The notes: generated by a model from the letters alone, not told the origin. A DNA stretch of 64,000 nucleotides from an uncultured Syntrophobacterales bacterium (GCA_903928915.1 CAIYSL010000098.1:99179-163178); one strand, 5' to 3'. Numbered from the stretch's first letter, positions 20,113 to 29,177 are shown. Translations and numbers: made by a program.

Positions 20113-20196
20113 CTGCCGTCACCACCTACAGCGGCAACTACGACTTCTATTTTCAGGAGCGGGAAATCCGGCGGGAGCAGCTCCTTGCCCACCCTG
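20113..20196 (+). pseudogene. ABC-F ATPase remnant D (end of first ATPase domain)
   Basis: The frame reads AVTTYSGNYDFYFQEREIRR then EQLLA, which matches the end of the first ATPase domain and start of the linker in ABC-F proteins. It begins right after higA and breaks off where the beta-helix gene ends (20197). The linker and final codons that would follow reappear 5.4 kb away as remnant E. Confidence 0.6.
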
Positions 20197-22449
20197 TCAC
20201 CTCTGATCCATGCCCACCGGATTGCCGTTAGGCAGCGTGACCCCTGCCGTCTCCAGCAGCCTTTGCGGGAAATTCTGCACGCCGGCAGCTGAAAGCACCG
20301 ATTGCGGCACGTGTTGCGGCCCCTGAATCAGAATGTTACCCAGATAATTCAGGTTGGTCGGGTAATATGTACCGTTTTCCCAGTAAGGGCAGACATTGAA
20401 GTACCAAAGGTTTGTCAGGTAATTACCGCTGAAGGTGATATCTCCGTAGGTCTGGCAGCCCCCCAGGTCAAAACCGTACAGAATGTTGTTCAGGCCGCTG
20501 TAGGGAGGATACGGCAACAGGTTGTCAGGCGCAGCGGGCGGCCCGAAATCGGTGAAACCGGTTGGATTATCATAGGAGACGTTTCCCTTCAGCATGATGT
20601 AACGGCTTCCCCCATCGGTGTAAAAGGTGTTGCCGCCACCGCCGATCCTCTTGTTTCGGGCTACATTCCCTTCTATCAGCAGGGCATCCTCCATGGAACT
20701 CCCCTGCTGTCCGGTTGTGTAGATGGCACCCCCGTCCCAGACTACCTGGAGAAAGCGCTGGATCAGGTTGTTGACGATCCGGTTGCCGCTGTTGACGGTC
20801 GGCGCCGTAATCGTCATCCACTGTCCGCGGGTCGCATGCGGCAGGCCGGGAAACATGCCTGGATCGAGCAGCCCCCAGCCCCAGCCCATGGCAATGCCGG
20901 ACCACGGGACATCGCTGATGGTATTGTTGCTGATCAGGGTGTTGCGGCTGAAGCCGACATAGATGCCGGCCGCATCCACATACTCCTGCCCTGTCTGGTA
21001 GATCACGTTGTTTGTAATCCGGTTGTCCCGCGTCAACTGTTCGGAAGAGACCGGATGATGATCAATACCGCTGATCCCTCCCAACTGGATGGCCGCTGAG
21101 GAGATATCGGCAAACAGACAGTCCTCGATGCTGTTCCCCTGGCTTCCGCTATCGAAATCAAGGCCAACACCCCCCAGATGCATGAACACCGTCTCTTTGA
21201 AGGAGATGTTTCGGGCGTAGGCTAACCGGACATTCCCCGGTGTCCGCACCGGTTCCTGCACATGGCCGATAACATTAGCGGCGTATCCATCACCGACCAG
21301 ATGAAATCCGCTCTGGTCAGAGACATACCCGTTCACCGCTGGGTCGTTCCAGGTCCCATAGGCGAAGGTCAACCCTTCAAAACGGATATGCTCAACCGGT
21401 TGCGAGGGGCGGCCCTGGGCGTCAAGCAGCGCATCGCGCACCGGCAGCTCCACCTGGGCGGTTGCCATATCCTCCCCCGGACGCGGCATGTAGTAGAGCA
21501 TACCGCCGGACGGGTCTGACTCGTCCAGATACCACTCGCCTGGCTCATCCAAGAACTGTTTGGCATTCTCAAACCGTGTCACCTGCCAGAAGCTCCACAA
21601 GCCAGGCTGCCTGGTTTCGTTTGCCAGAAAGAGATTCGCATTCCTCCAGGGTTGCGCCTTCATGACCAGCAGGCCGGTCCGGGCAGGCACCGTCAGGGGA
21701 GGTCGACCCTCGGGGGGTACGTACGGAAGAAACTGTGGGTACGGGGTATATCCGGGATACGGTATCCGTGACTCCAGCGGTACGGTCATCATTTTCCACT
21801 GGGTGATGATGACCGCCTCGATCTTCGAGATATTGGTCCATTGCGATGGATCCTGCCAGGCCTCAAGCGGCTCGCTGGTCGGCAACAGATACTGGATACC
21901 GTCTGGTTTGGGTACTCCGTTCAGGTAGTAGAAGGCCGGCCGGAACGAGGGCGGGTAGTCAATGGTTCGTGCCCGTACGGCACGTACGCCGTTGACATAC
22001 AGCTGACGCGAGGAGACCTTGCCCACCACGGCCCTGTAGACCCCGGGCACGGAATTGTCCGGGGTCCAGTTTCTTACCTGCACGGAACCGGCGATTATCG
22101 GCCGTTCATTCGGCGCCGCCCGGTACACCACGGGGCGGCCCGGTTGACCGGAATCCCGCCAGTCCAGTGTCAGCGTCTGATCCAGGCGGTAAGTGCCCCC
22201 CTTAAGCGTGACAACGATATCGCCGCTCCTCTGGGCCTGCGGCAGCGACCGGATGGCATTCCGCGCCTGCTTGATGGTTGCAAACGGCGAGTCAGCTGTA
22301 CCGGCAGCGTTGTCGCTACCCTGCGGGGAAACCCAGAATTCGATGCGGGCAGGGGATGTCTCAGTGCTGCAGCCATTCAGTCCCGCCAGTGCCAGAATCG
22401 TCAGCACCAAGACAGCCATGGCGCCGTATGTAATCCGAACCGCTCTCAT
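20197..22449 (-). CDS. Right-handed parallel beta-helix lipoprotein
   Basis: This 750-residue exported protein has a lipoprotein signal with lipobox LNGC (Cys ~27), so it is probably anchored in a membrane. The N-terminus has the family opening WVSPQGSDNAAGTADSPFAT, then IKQARNAIRSLP. The middle and end (about 340-680) show beta-helix coils: IRFEGLTFAYGTW, NISFKETVFMHLGG, NRITNNVIYQTGQE, NTLISNNTISDVPWSGIAMG, NRIVNNLIQ. The fold is shared by polysaccharide lyases and glycosidases of GH120/GH141-like type, so action on a glycan is a fair guess. No catalytic residue can be assigned. GAGGGGGAA precedes the ATG. It lies 27 bases downstream of the thaumatin-like gene on the same strand, so the two are one operon. 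Confidence 0.85.
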   Translation of the reverse strand: MRAVRITYGAMAVLVLTILALAGLNGCSTETSPARIEFWVSPQGSDNAAGTADSPFATIKQARNAIRSLPQAQRSGDIVVTLKGGTYRLDQTLTLDWRDSGQPGRPVVYRAAPNERPIIAGSVQVRNWTPDNSVPGVYRAVVGKVSSRQLYVNGVRAVRARTIDYPPSFRPAFYYLNGVPKPDGIQYLLPTSEPLEAWQDPSQWTNISKIEAVIITQWKMMTVPLESRIPYPGYTPYPQFLPYVPPEGRPPLTVPARTGLLVMKAQPWRNANLFLANETRQPGLWSFWQVTRFENAKQFLDEPGEWYLDESDPSGGMLYYMPRPGEDMATAQVELPVRDALLDAQGRPSQPVEHIRFEGLTFAYGTWNDPAVNGYVSDQSGFHLVGDGYAANVIGHVQEPVRTPGNVRLAYARNISFKETVFMHLGGVGLDFDSGSQGNSIEDCLFADISSAAIQLGGISGIDHHPVSSEQLTRDNRITNNVIYQTGQEYVDAAGIYVGFSRNTLISNNTISDVPWSGIAMGWGWGLLDPGMFPGLPHATRGQWMTITAPTVNSGNRIVNNLIQRFLQVVWDGGAIYTTGQQGSSMEDALLIEGNVARNKRIGGGGNTFYTDGGSRYIMLKGNVSYDNPTGFTDFGPPAAPDNLLPYPPYSGLNNILYGFDLGGCQTYGDITFSGNYLTNLWYFNVCPYWENGTYYPTNLNYLGNILIQGPQHVPQSVLSAAGVQNFPQRLLETAGVTLPNGNPVGMDQR

Positions 22450-22476
22450 GATTCCCCCTCAACAAGCTCAGCCCTG

Positions 22477-25476
22477 CTATTTTGGACAGAATGTGATGGT
22501 GTAGTTTACGTTGGTTGCATCACCCTTCCCGGTGCAGGTAAACGTCCCCGACTTGTCGTCATAGGGATAGGTGTACGATGCGGGTGAAGCGGCATGGAAA
22601 AGCTTGTAATACGGCAGGGCCGTGCCGACCCAGGCCGAATTTGATGAAATCCCCTTGACCGTGCCGAAGTCATTCATCCAGTCCGGGTAGCCGCAGCAGT
22701 TCGAACCGACCCCTGCCGTGTAGCAGGAGTTTGCGTATATTGGGCCGGTACACTGAAACAGCGGGAGATTCGTGCCGCACGAAAGAGCAGCCGGCGGATT
22801 TTGCTGGCTGCACGCTTTAAGCGGCGAAAGGCAGCCGACATAAGTCCCTGAGGCATTCCTCAGCTGCAGTTCCGCCGGGCAGGTAGCCGCAGGAAGAACC
22901 AGGTTGCTTCCGCCCCATGTTGAAGGATCGGTCAGCCCTCTCCCGTAGGAGCTGCAGTCCGAGACACACCCCGGGCTACCGCAATAAAACTTGTTCACAC
23001 ACGTATTGATAGAGGTATCGCAAACCCAGTTGTAATCAAGGGTATTCCAGCAATCGGTATTGCTGCTGCAGCTGGTGCTGGACAGCTCGTCTGCAGTCCC
23101 CCTTCCATAGGTACCGGTAACCGGTGCAATCTGAACCGGCACGTTTGCCCCATCAACCAGACTGATGTCATAAAAGTCAGTACCCTTTGAGGGCAGGAAC
23201 ATGTTCAGTTCTGCCAGGGTCGGCGAATCTTCGCCGCTGTTGCGGCAGTTGGCGGATGGTTGCGGACTCAGCTGCTCATCAAAACACTTGCCGGTATCGC
23301 AGGTAAATGTTGCCGGGGTGCACAGATTCTGCCCCTGACCACTGCACTGATAGGCGGAACACTGCCGGTACCCGCAGACACCGATCGTCACATCCTGACC
23401 GGCAATACTTGTCTTCATCGGAACACAGGTGTAATTACTGCCTGCACCCTTGACCGCATCACAGCTTGCATCATCCCCTAGGGTGCACTCGTTGGCAGTG
23501 AACTGCTGGCCGGCATCAAAAATGGGAGTATCGGACTGATTGCATTTACCCCCCACGATGGCTGCATTTCCGGAGTACGGGCCGCAGTTACTGTCTGATC
23601 TGCAGTGAACCGGATATGACAGAGGACTGACAAGCGGCTGCACCAGTGCCCGACTTCCCGGATTCACCGATTTCGCATCGCACTGGGCATCGGTTCCGGC
23701 AAAGAGCGGGTCACAGGCTGAACCCACACTGACGCAGCCGGTCCTGGGCCAGAAGCGCCCTGCCCAGGGTGTGGGGACAAAGAGCGGTGTGGTGCCGCCG
23801 GCCCCGAGCTTCCAGCTGTTCCCCCGGTTGGCGGGAGGCTGGGAGGCACAGACACCCTGCGGGGCGGTTGTGGTAAAACAGAACTGGTTGCTTGCGCAGT
23901 CGCTGTTAGTCGAGCATGAAACCGCAGGGGCAACGATCTGGCTCCTTTCCACCGGAATCGGGACATAGATGCAGTTCTTCCAGCCGCACTGCCCGGTGGC
24001 TGTATTGCAGAACTGGTTGCTGCTGCAATCGGCATCGCTGGTGCAGCCGCTGCCCACTTTGTCATTGTAAGAAGGGGTGCCGCCGCAATAGGTGTTTGGC
24101 TCCCGGCAGTCTCCATTCTGCTTGCAGGGGTAGGTTGTGCAAAGATTATAGCAGTTGCTGTCTTTCATGCAATCGCTCGTGAGCGGCGGACAGGTGCCGC
24201 CGTTACAATCGGCGGAAGATCTGCACTTGACAGCCATCGTGTTGCCGGAGGCGGCAGCCCAGACCTCGCTGCTGCAGTTGTTGAACAGGTTGATCACTCT
24301 GCCGGGCATACCGGTCGGCCCGGTTGTGCCGATGAGCGTCGCATGGACCATATTGGCATCAGTAATGGTCGCACCGGTCAGATCGGTTTCTTCAAGGTTC
24401 GCACTGCCCAGATCGGTATTGCTGAGGTTGGACGTCCTGAGGTTGCTTCCACTGAGGTTGGCCCTGTTCAGGTTCTTGTTGCTCAGATCAACCCCTTCCA
24501 GATTGCAATTTGCACAGCTGCCGGTTGCAATCAGTTTCTGCAGGTCCTCTTCCGAATAGGTCGCAGAGCCTCCGTCCACAAACAGCGAGGGGGCGGTAAC
24601 CTCCAAGCCGCCCATGGCCACTGGTGCTGTTCCAAAAAGGATTCTGGCAGTAAAGATAATGCGATTGGTGGATGTATCGTACGATGGAGACTTGGTGAGC
24701 GCGACGATCTGCGCTCCTCCGGCCTGCCCGTCGCGGGTATCGTAGGCGATGGAGATATTGGGCTGAGCGGAAGCAAAGCGCGTCTGCCAGGTCTGGAGGT
24801 AATCATTCAGAGGGATGACGGTTGACTTCCGACCCGGGGCATTGGTGTAACTGAAGACGCTGCCGTACGGTTGCTGCAGGGTGATGGTAACGGTGCCATC
24901 GCCGACAGGGGCGGAAAAGCTGCAGCGGCTGGCCGCCATCAGCTGCGACCACTCTTCAGCACCAGGTTGGGCATTATTCAGAATGATGATTTTTATATCG
25001 CTGACCTGCAGGTTGCTGATCGGCTTCTGATTGCCGTTCAGGTAGGTAACGGTAAAGCCGAGCTGTCCGGTCGTGCTGTTGTACGACGGTTTTTCCAGCA
25101 TACAGAAGATATCCAGAAACCCTTTGTCAGGCAGCGTGGCACGCACCAGCGCATTCGGGGCAACGGAGCCGTACACCCGAGGCCAGATGGAGTTGACCAG
25201 ATTGTTGACAGTATCGTACCCGGCCTCCTCGGCGGGTCGGTCGGTGAAGTACAGTACCGTTCCCGGTACATCGGTCAAGGTCAAGACAAGCTTGTTGCCG
25301 GTGGTGTCGCCGGAGATGGCAACAAAGCTCCCCGTGCTGGCGATCATCTCATAGATGCGCAGCGCTTCGTTGCGTGTACCGCTGCTGTCACGGCTGCATC
25401 CTGCCGGCAGCCCGACTGCCAGAAAGATCAACAACACGAGAACTGCACGCACTGAAACGTTGGCTGGAACTGGCAC
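22477..25476 (-). CDS. Lipoprotein with pentapeptide repeats and thaumatin-like domain
   Basis: This 999-residue protein starts at GTG 25476, preceded by AAGGAG; an upstream ATG adds 18 residues before the signal. The lipobox LPAGC gives a lipid-anchored Cys. An N-terminal beta-rich region (~30-310) precedes about a dozen pentapeptide repeats (~320-380: NLEGVDLSNKNLNRANLSGS). From ~392 to the end a thaumatin-family domain is recognisable: VINLFNNCSSEVWAAASGN, SWKLGAGGTTPLFVPTPWAG, the hallmark DFYDISLVDGANVPVQIAP, CPAELQLR, NCCGYPDWMNDFGTVKG, and the ending SYTYPYDDKSGTFTCTGKG with TITFCPK. It is about three times the usual ~200 residues because cysteine-rich DADCSSNQFC / SNTDCWNTLDYNWVC-type segments are inserted. 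Thaumatin-like proteins are best known from plants as beta-glucan-binding defence proteins; the bacterial role is unknown. Confidence 0.85.
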   Translation of the reverse strand: MPVPANVSVRAVLVLLIFLAVGLPAGCSRDSSGTRNEALRIYEMIASTGSFVAISGDTTGNKLVLTLTDVPGTVLYFTDRPAEEAGYDTVNNLVNSIWPRVYGSVAPNALVRATLPDKGFLDIFCMLEKPSYNSTTGQLGFTVTYLNGNQKPISNLQVSDIKIIILNNAQPGAEEWSQLMAASRCSFSAPVGDGTVTITLQQPYGSVFSYTNAPGRKSTVIPLNDYLQTWQTRFASAQPNISIAYDTRDGQAGGAQIVALTKSPSYDTSTNRIIFTARILFGTAPVAMGGLEVTAPSLFVDGGSATYSEEDLQKLIATGSCANCNLEGVDLSNKNLNRANLSGSNLRTSNLSNTDLGSANLEETDLTGATITDANMVHATLIGTTGPTGMPGRVINLFNNCSSEVWAAASGNTMAVKCRSSADCNGGTCPPLTSDCMKDSNCYNLCTTYPCKQNGDCREPNTYCGGTPSYNDKVGSGCTSDADCSSNQFCNTATGQCGWKNCIYVPIPVERSQIVAPAVSCSTNSDCASNQFCFTTTAPQGVCASQPPANRGNSWKLGAGGTTPLFVPTPWAGRFWPRTGCVSVGSACDPLFAGTDAQCDAKSVNPGSRALVQPLVSPLSYPVHCRSDSNCGPYSGNAAIVGGKCNQSDTPIFDAGQQFTANECTLGDDASCDAVKGAGSNYTCVPMKTSIAGQDVTIGVCGYRQCSAYQCSGQGQNLCTPATFTCDTGKCFDEQLSPQPSANCRNSGEDSPTLAELNMFLPSKGTDFYDISLVDGANVPVQIAPVTGTYGRGTADELSSTSCSSNTDCWNTLDYNWVCDTSINTCVNKFYCGSPGCVSDCSSYGRGLTDPSTWGGSNLVLPAATCPAELQLRNASGTYVGCLSPLKACSQQNPPAALSCGTNLPLFQCTGPIYANSCYTAGVGSNCCGYPDWMNDFGTVKGISSNSAWVGTALPYYKLFHAASPASYTYPYDDKSGTFTCTGKGDATNVNYTITFCPK

Positions 25477-25575
25477 GGCTTTCTCCTTGTCACGTTCTGT
25501 GAACTGCGAGAACAAAACACACCCACGCATACATTGTCATACTTGACTGATAAGACGTTGCTTTCTTATGGGGTG

Positions 25576-25605
25576 AATATAGGTGGCCGGTTTCTTGTAT
25601 GTCAA
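25576..25605 (-). promoter_or_regulatory. Promoter of the thaumatin/beta-helix operon
   Basis: On the - strand, TTGACA (25600-25605), 18 bases, TATATT (25576-25581), about 100 bases upstream of the GTG start. The rest of 25477-25853 holds only ABC-F remnant E. Confidence 0.6.
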
Positions 25606-25639
25606 GAGAATTCCCACCCAGCATATCGGAGGCGGTGGA

Positions 25640-25818
25640 AAGCTATTTTCGAGACAAGGGAGCGTGGCTTCGAGGGTGATATCGGGATTGGACCGAAGAT
25701 CACGCCGGAGCAGCGGACGATCAAGTTCGAGTTTGCCGAGCCGCCCCGGAGCGGCGACGACGTGGTGAATAGATTGGACATCCCGGAGAAGACCAGCCGG
25801 GAACAACAGGCGGCGTGA
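25640..25818 (+). pseudogene. ABC-F ATPase remnant E (linker joined to C-terminus)
   Basis: The frame reads ITPEQRTIKFEFAEPPRSGD, typical of the inter-domain linker just before the second ATPase domain of ABC-F proteins. Within about ten codons it passes directly into EKTSREQQAA and a stop at 25816-25818. The whole second ATPase domain is deleted. The last 36 bases match remnants A-C with a few substitutions. Confidence 0.7.
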
Positions 25819-25889
25819 GGGCCTGGCAAGACTGACGCAGGCCTTCGCGGTGATTGCCATGCCGCTCGGATAAGCGTATAGACGATTCC

Positions 25890-26192
25890 ATGGCGGATGA
25901 ACTCGATCCTGTTGAAATTCCCATAGACGGCGTGCTTGATCTCCATACCTTTCAACCGCGGGAGGTGGGAGAACTGGTCGTGGATTACCTGGAACTGTGC
26001 CGGGAGAGAGGTATTAGTGAGATACGGATCATCCACGGCAAAGGGACGGGACAGCTGCGACGCACGGTGCACGCCATCCTCGGCAGAAACCCGATGGTCC
26101 AGTCGTTTCACTTGGCCGGGGAAGGCGGCGGCTGGGGCGCCACGATCGTACAGCTCAGAACAGGAGAGAAGAAATCGGATTCACATTCTTAA
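25890..26192 (+). CDS. Smr-domain protein (MutS2 C-terminal type)
   Basis: This 100-residue stand-alone Smr domain has the motif LDLHTF near the start and IIHGKGTGQLRRTVHAIL in the middle, then FHLAGEGGGWGATIVQL. Smr domains are nucleases acting on branched DNA or on RNA of stalled ribosomes; the D-L-H and H-G-K-G-T residues are the conserved core. The ATG at 25890 is preferred over an in-frame 25854 start because the family begins here. It follows ABC-F remnant E and stands alone on the + strand. Confidence 0.92.
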   Translation: MADELDPVEIPIDGVLDLHTFQPREVGELVVDYLELCRERGISEIRIIHGKGTGQLRRTVHAILGRNPMVQSFHLAGEGGGWGATIVQLRTGEKKSDSHS

Positions 26193-26425
26193 ACGTTGCG
26201 GGGAGGGCTGACCTTATCACACCGTTTCACTATACTCTCGCCAAATTGCCTCACAGACAATTGCGGCATTCACCATGGAAACGCCCAGAATCACGCTCGG
26301 TAGGCTGGAAATGCAGCCTCTCTCTTGTGCCCGGATGAGGCAGAAGGAAAGGCTGAGCGGCCTGAAGCTGCAGTGGGAATAAGGATAGGCTTCCCCCGGG
26401 TCTACGTCGAACCCGGTGCAGTTTT

Positions 26426-27316
26426 CTATCTCAGGAGCTTGCCACGCAACTGCGCCTGTGTGGCGGCGTCCAGACCGAGGCCGTAGGTGATGTAGCCGGC
26501 CATCGACCCGTAGCTTGCCGCTGCCTGGTCAAACCCGGCAGCGAGGTAGCGCTGATCCGCCACCATCGTGGGCAGGTAGGCATCTGCGTGGTCCTTGCCG
26601 TACGCCGCCACCAGGGCCTGATAGGACGCCTGAATCGAAGCCGCAGAATAGGTATTGGTGAGCAGGTAGTCCTGGACGATCACGCTCTGCGGGACATCCA
26701 GCAAACTGAGCAGGACCGCGGTCACCCAGCCTGTACGGTCCTTGCCGGCGCTGCAGTGGTACACCTGAGAGCCGCCGGTCGTTGCAAGCGCGCGGAAGAG
26801 TTGTGCCAAGCGGTCGCGCATCCCCGGATCCGTAACAAGCGCCCTGCTGGTACTCTCCATCATGGCGAAGGCCTCGGCCGCCGAGTTCGGGGCCGGTATT
26901 TTGTCGATGTATTCTCCCAGGATATCGATGTTGAGGTAGTTCGCGCCCGCGGGGGGGATGTCGGGCTTTTTCGCGATCTCCCCCGGGCTGCGAAGGTCGT
27001 AGACGGCCAGGATGCCCAGGGTATTCAGGGTTGCCAGATCGGATGCCGAAGGCGCCAGGGCGTTCGAACGGTAGACGACCCCGCGGCGCAGTTGCCGACC
27101 GCTCGCGGTGCGATACGCCTCCTGGTCGTCGGTTCCTGCGATGTCGCGGAAATTGTCGACCGATTCCAGCCGCGGGGTGGGCGCTACCGCGAGGTCGCTG
27201 CCACCTCCGCAACCCGCAAGCCAAAGACTGAAGAGCAGCGGCACCAGGAGGCCCAACGGCAAGACGTTCACGACCTTCCCCGCTCGGCGCATATTGGAAT
27301 GAGATATCGCTTTCAT
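26426..27316 (-). CDS. Secreted tyrosine-specific protein phosphatase (lipoprotein)
   Basis: This 296-residue protein has a lipoprotein signal (LLFSLWLAGC) and a Y_phosphatase3-type domain: DNFRDIAGTDDQEAYRT, GVVYRSNALAPSASDLATL, VYDLRSPGEI. The active-site P-loop is HCSAGKDRTGW (Cys nucleophile and Arg both present, ~195). The family resembles bacterial LipA/MptpB-type phosphatases acting on phospho-Tyr or phosphoinositides. AGGAGAAAG precedes the ATG. It lies on the same strand as, and ~100 bases downstream of, the metallophosphoesterase gene, so both may act on phosphate esters outside the cytoplasm. Confidence 0.9.
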   Translation of the reverse strand: MKAISHSNMRRAGKVVNVLPLGLLVPLLFSLWLAGCGGGSDLAVAPTPRLESVDNFRDIAGTDDQEAYRTASGRQLRRGVVYRSNALAPSASDLATLNTLGILAVYDLRSPGEIAKKPDIPPAGANYLNIDILGEYIDKIPAPNSAAEAFAMMESTSRALVTDPGMRDRLAQLFRALATTGGSQVYHCSAGKDRTGWVTAVLLSLLDVPQSVIVQDYLLTNTYSAASIQASYQALVAAYGKDHADAYLPTMVADQRYLAAGFDQAAASYGSMAGYITYGLGLDAATQAQLRGKLLR

Positions 27317-27416
27317 GGTTCCGTTCTTTCTCCTGTCCTGAGATATAACCGAAGCACTACCCTGGCAGAGGGCCGATCGGGCGCATTGTCGGGATTGGAG
27401 ATGCCCGCATCGTCGC

Positions 27417-29177
27417 CTACCCTATTGCCGACCCGCAGTTGGCGATCTTCGCCTGCATCTCCGGCGTCAGTTGCTTCACGAGCTCGGCATTGTAGGCCAT
27501 GGACCCGGTATCCAGCCGGATCGCGTCGGTGGCGCCGAAGATCCGCGCGGCGCCGACGGCATACCCCCGCGACTTCGCCGCAGGCGTCTGCGGGGCCACC
27601 GCGGGGTCGACATTGGTGATGAGAATCGAAACGGTGTTGTCGCTGTTGCGGCGGATGTCGAAGGTCCTGAACTGCTGGGGGAAATCCCTCAGCGATGCGG
27701 TCTCGACCTCCCAGAAGCCGTACTCCGGCCCCTTCCCCGCGGGCGCCGGCTGCGGGGTCACGACATTCACGTGCCGATGTCCCGCGATCCAGAGGATGAG
27801 GTTCGGGTAGTTGTGGAGGACGGGCAGCAGCGCGGCCTCCGTAAACCCGGGGGAACGGAAGAAAGAGAAACTCGTCGTGTCGGTCAGGCTGTTCTGGGGG
27901 TTGATCGGGATGTGGGCCGCGATGATCATCAGCTTGCCCTCGTCCTGGCCTTTCTGGAGTTCGGCCGTGAGCCAGTCGAGCCGGGCCTGGTCGAGACCGC
28001 CCAGGGCATACATCGGCTGGTTGGGTCCCTTGACGGCATCGTCGAGGGCGATGACCTTGATCGGCACACCCGCCTTCGGCTCGAAGCTGTACGAGGCGAA
28101 GGCGTTGTCGAGGCTGGCCTGGGTGAAGCCGTGGCCGACCGGTTTCGACGTGGTGGTGAAGAACTCGCGCATGAAGCCCTGGGTAGCAGAACCGGGGGAT
28201 GCGAGGGAACGGCGGTCGGGGTCGGCCGCGACCGTCGGCGGCGTGGGAAACCGCCCTTCCGGCCCGGCCTTGATGATGTCCCCGTAGGGCGTCGTGCCGT
28301 CGACCACCCCCATGTAGCAGCCGGTTCCCTGGAGGGCCGCAGCGGACGGGATCGGGGAGTTCTCGAAGTTGATCACCGCAGAACTGATGCGGGCCGACAA
28401 TGTTTTTTCGTTTTCCCAGAACGAGCCCAGGAAGTACTGATCGTGGTTGCCGATCACCTGATACCAGGGGATCGTCCGGTCGAGCCCGGCTGCCTGGAAC
28501 GGCCGCTGATAGTCGATGGCGTCGGCCCCGTCATGGGCGCCGGAGCTGGGGGTGACGAGCCTGCCGTCAAGAACGTCGATGTACCATCTCAGTTCATTGT
28601 ACTGCGCGTTGTTGGTGGCGTCCCCCAGGGAAATGCCGAAATCGAACGGCGCCCTCTTGTGCAGGACGTTGATCGTCCTAATGGTGGCGTCGAGGACCTG
28701 GGTCGAGGCGAGAATGACCGGTGAATAGGCCGACGACATCCCGGCAGAGGCCGGGCCGTACTGTGCGCTCCAGCCGACGTAATTCGCCTGGGCCGGGGAC
28801 TCCTTGTCGCAGATGTGGATGTCGCTCAGGGAAAAGAAGCTCAAGAGACGCGCCGCATTCGGGGAGCCGGCATAGCCGGGCGCAAGCTCGGTGCGCTTCA
28901 CGTACCCCAGCCCGGGGCCGGCCTGCCAGGCGCTGTACCCGTATTGCGCGTACAAGGGCACATCCGCCGGATTGATCTTTGGGGTGGATGGGGGCAGTCC
29001 CACGGGCATGATCTGCTGCTGGGCCGTCGTGAAGACCTGATCGGCGATCGGCCATTCCAGCGTGCCGCCGCCGTTGCCGCCGCATCCGTAACCGAACGAA
29101 CCCAATGAAATCCATGCCGCGGCTCCGGCGGACAATTTCATGAATTCCCGCCGAGTAAGACCGGTGCGCGATTTCAT
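27417..29177 (-). CDS. Tat-exported metallophosphoesterase (TIGR03768-like)
   Basis: This 586-residue protein has a twin-arginine signal (LTRREFMKLSAGAAAWISLG). The ATG at 29177 gives the proper signal; the frame upstream to 29312 is unlike coding sequence. Calcineurin-like metal motifs are spread over the protein: SLSDIHICD, GISLGDATNN, VIGNHDQYF, IIAAHIPINP and WIAGHRHVNV. These provide the D-x-H, G-D, G-N-H-D and G-H-x-H ligands of a two-metal phosphatase. Tat export suggests the metals are loaded in the cytoplasm. Its substrate is unknown. It is probably co-transcribed with the secreted tyrosine phosphatase. Confidence 0.88.
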   Translation of the reverse strand: MKSRTGLTRREFMKLSAGAAAWISLGSFGYGCGGNGGGTLEWPIADQVFTTAQQQIMPVGLPPSTPKINPADVPLYAQYGYSAWQAGPGLGYVKRTELAPGYAGSPNAARLLSFFSLSDIHICDKESPAQANYVGWSAQYGPASAGMSSAYSPVILASTQVLDATIRTINVLHKRAPFDFGISLGDATNNAQYNELRWYIDVLDGRLVTPSSGAHDGADAIDYQRPFQAAGLDRTIPWYQVIGNHDQYFLGSFWENEKTLSARISSAVINFENSPIPSAAALQGTGCYMGVVDGTTPYGDIIKAGPEGRFPTPPTVAADPDRRSLASPGSATQGFMREFFTTTSKPVGHGFTQASLDNAFASYSFEPKAGVPIKVIALDDAVKGPNQPMYALGGLDQARLDWLTAELQKGQDEGKLMIIAAHIPINPQNSLTDTTSFSFFRSPGFTEAALLPVLHNYPNLILWIAGHRHVNVVTPQPAPAGKGPEYGFWEVETASLRDFPQQFRTFDIRRNSDNTVSILITNVDPAVAPQTPAAKSRGYAVGAARIFGATDAIRLDTGSMAYNAELVKQLTPEMQAKIANCGSAIG

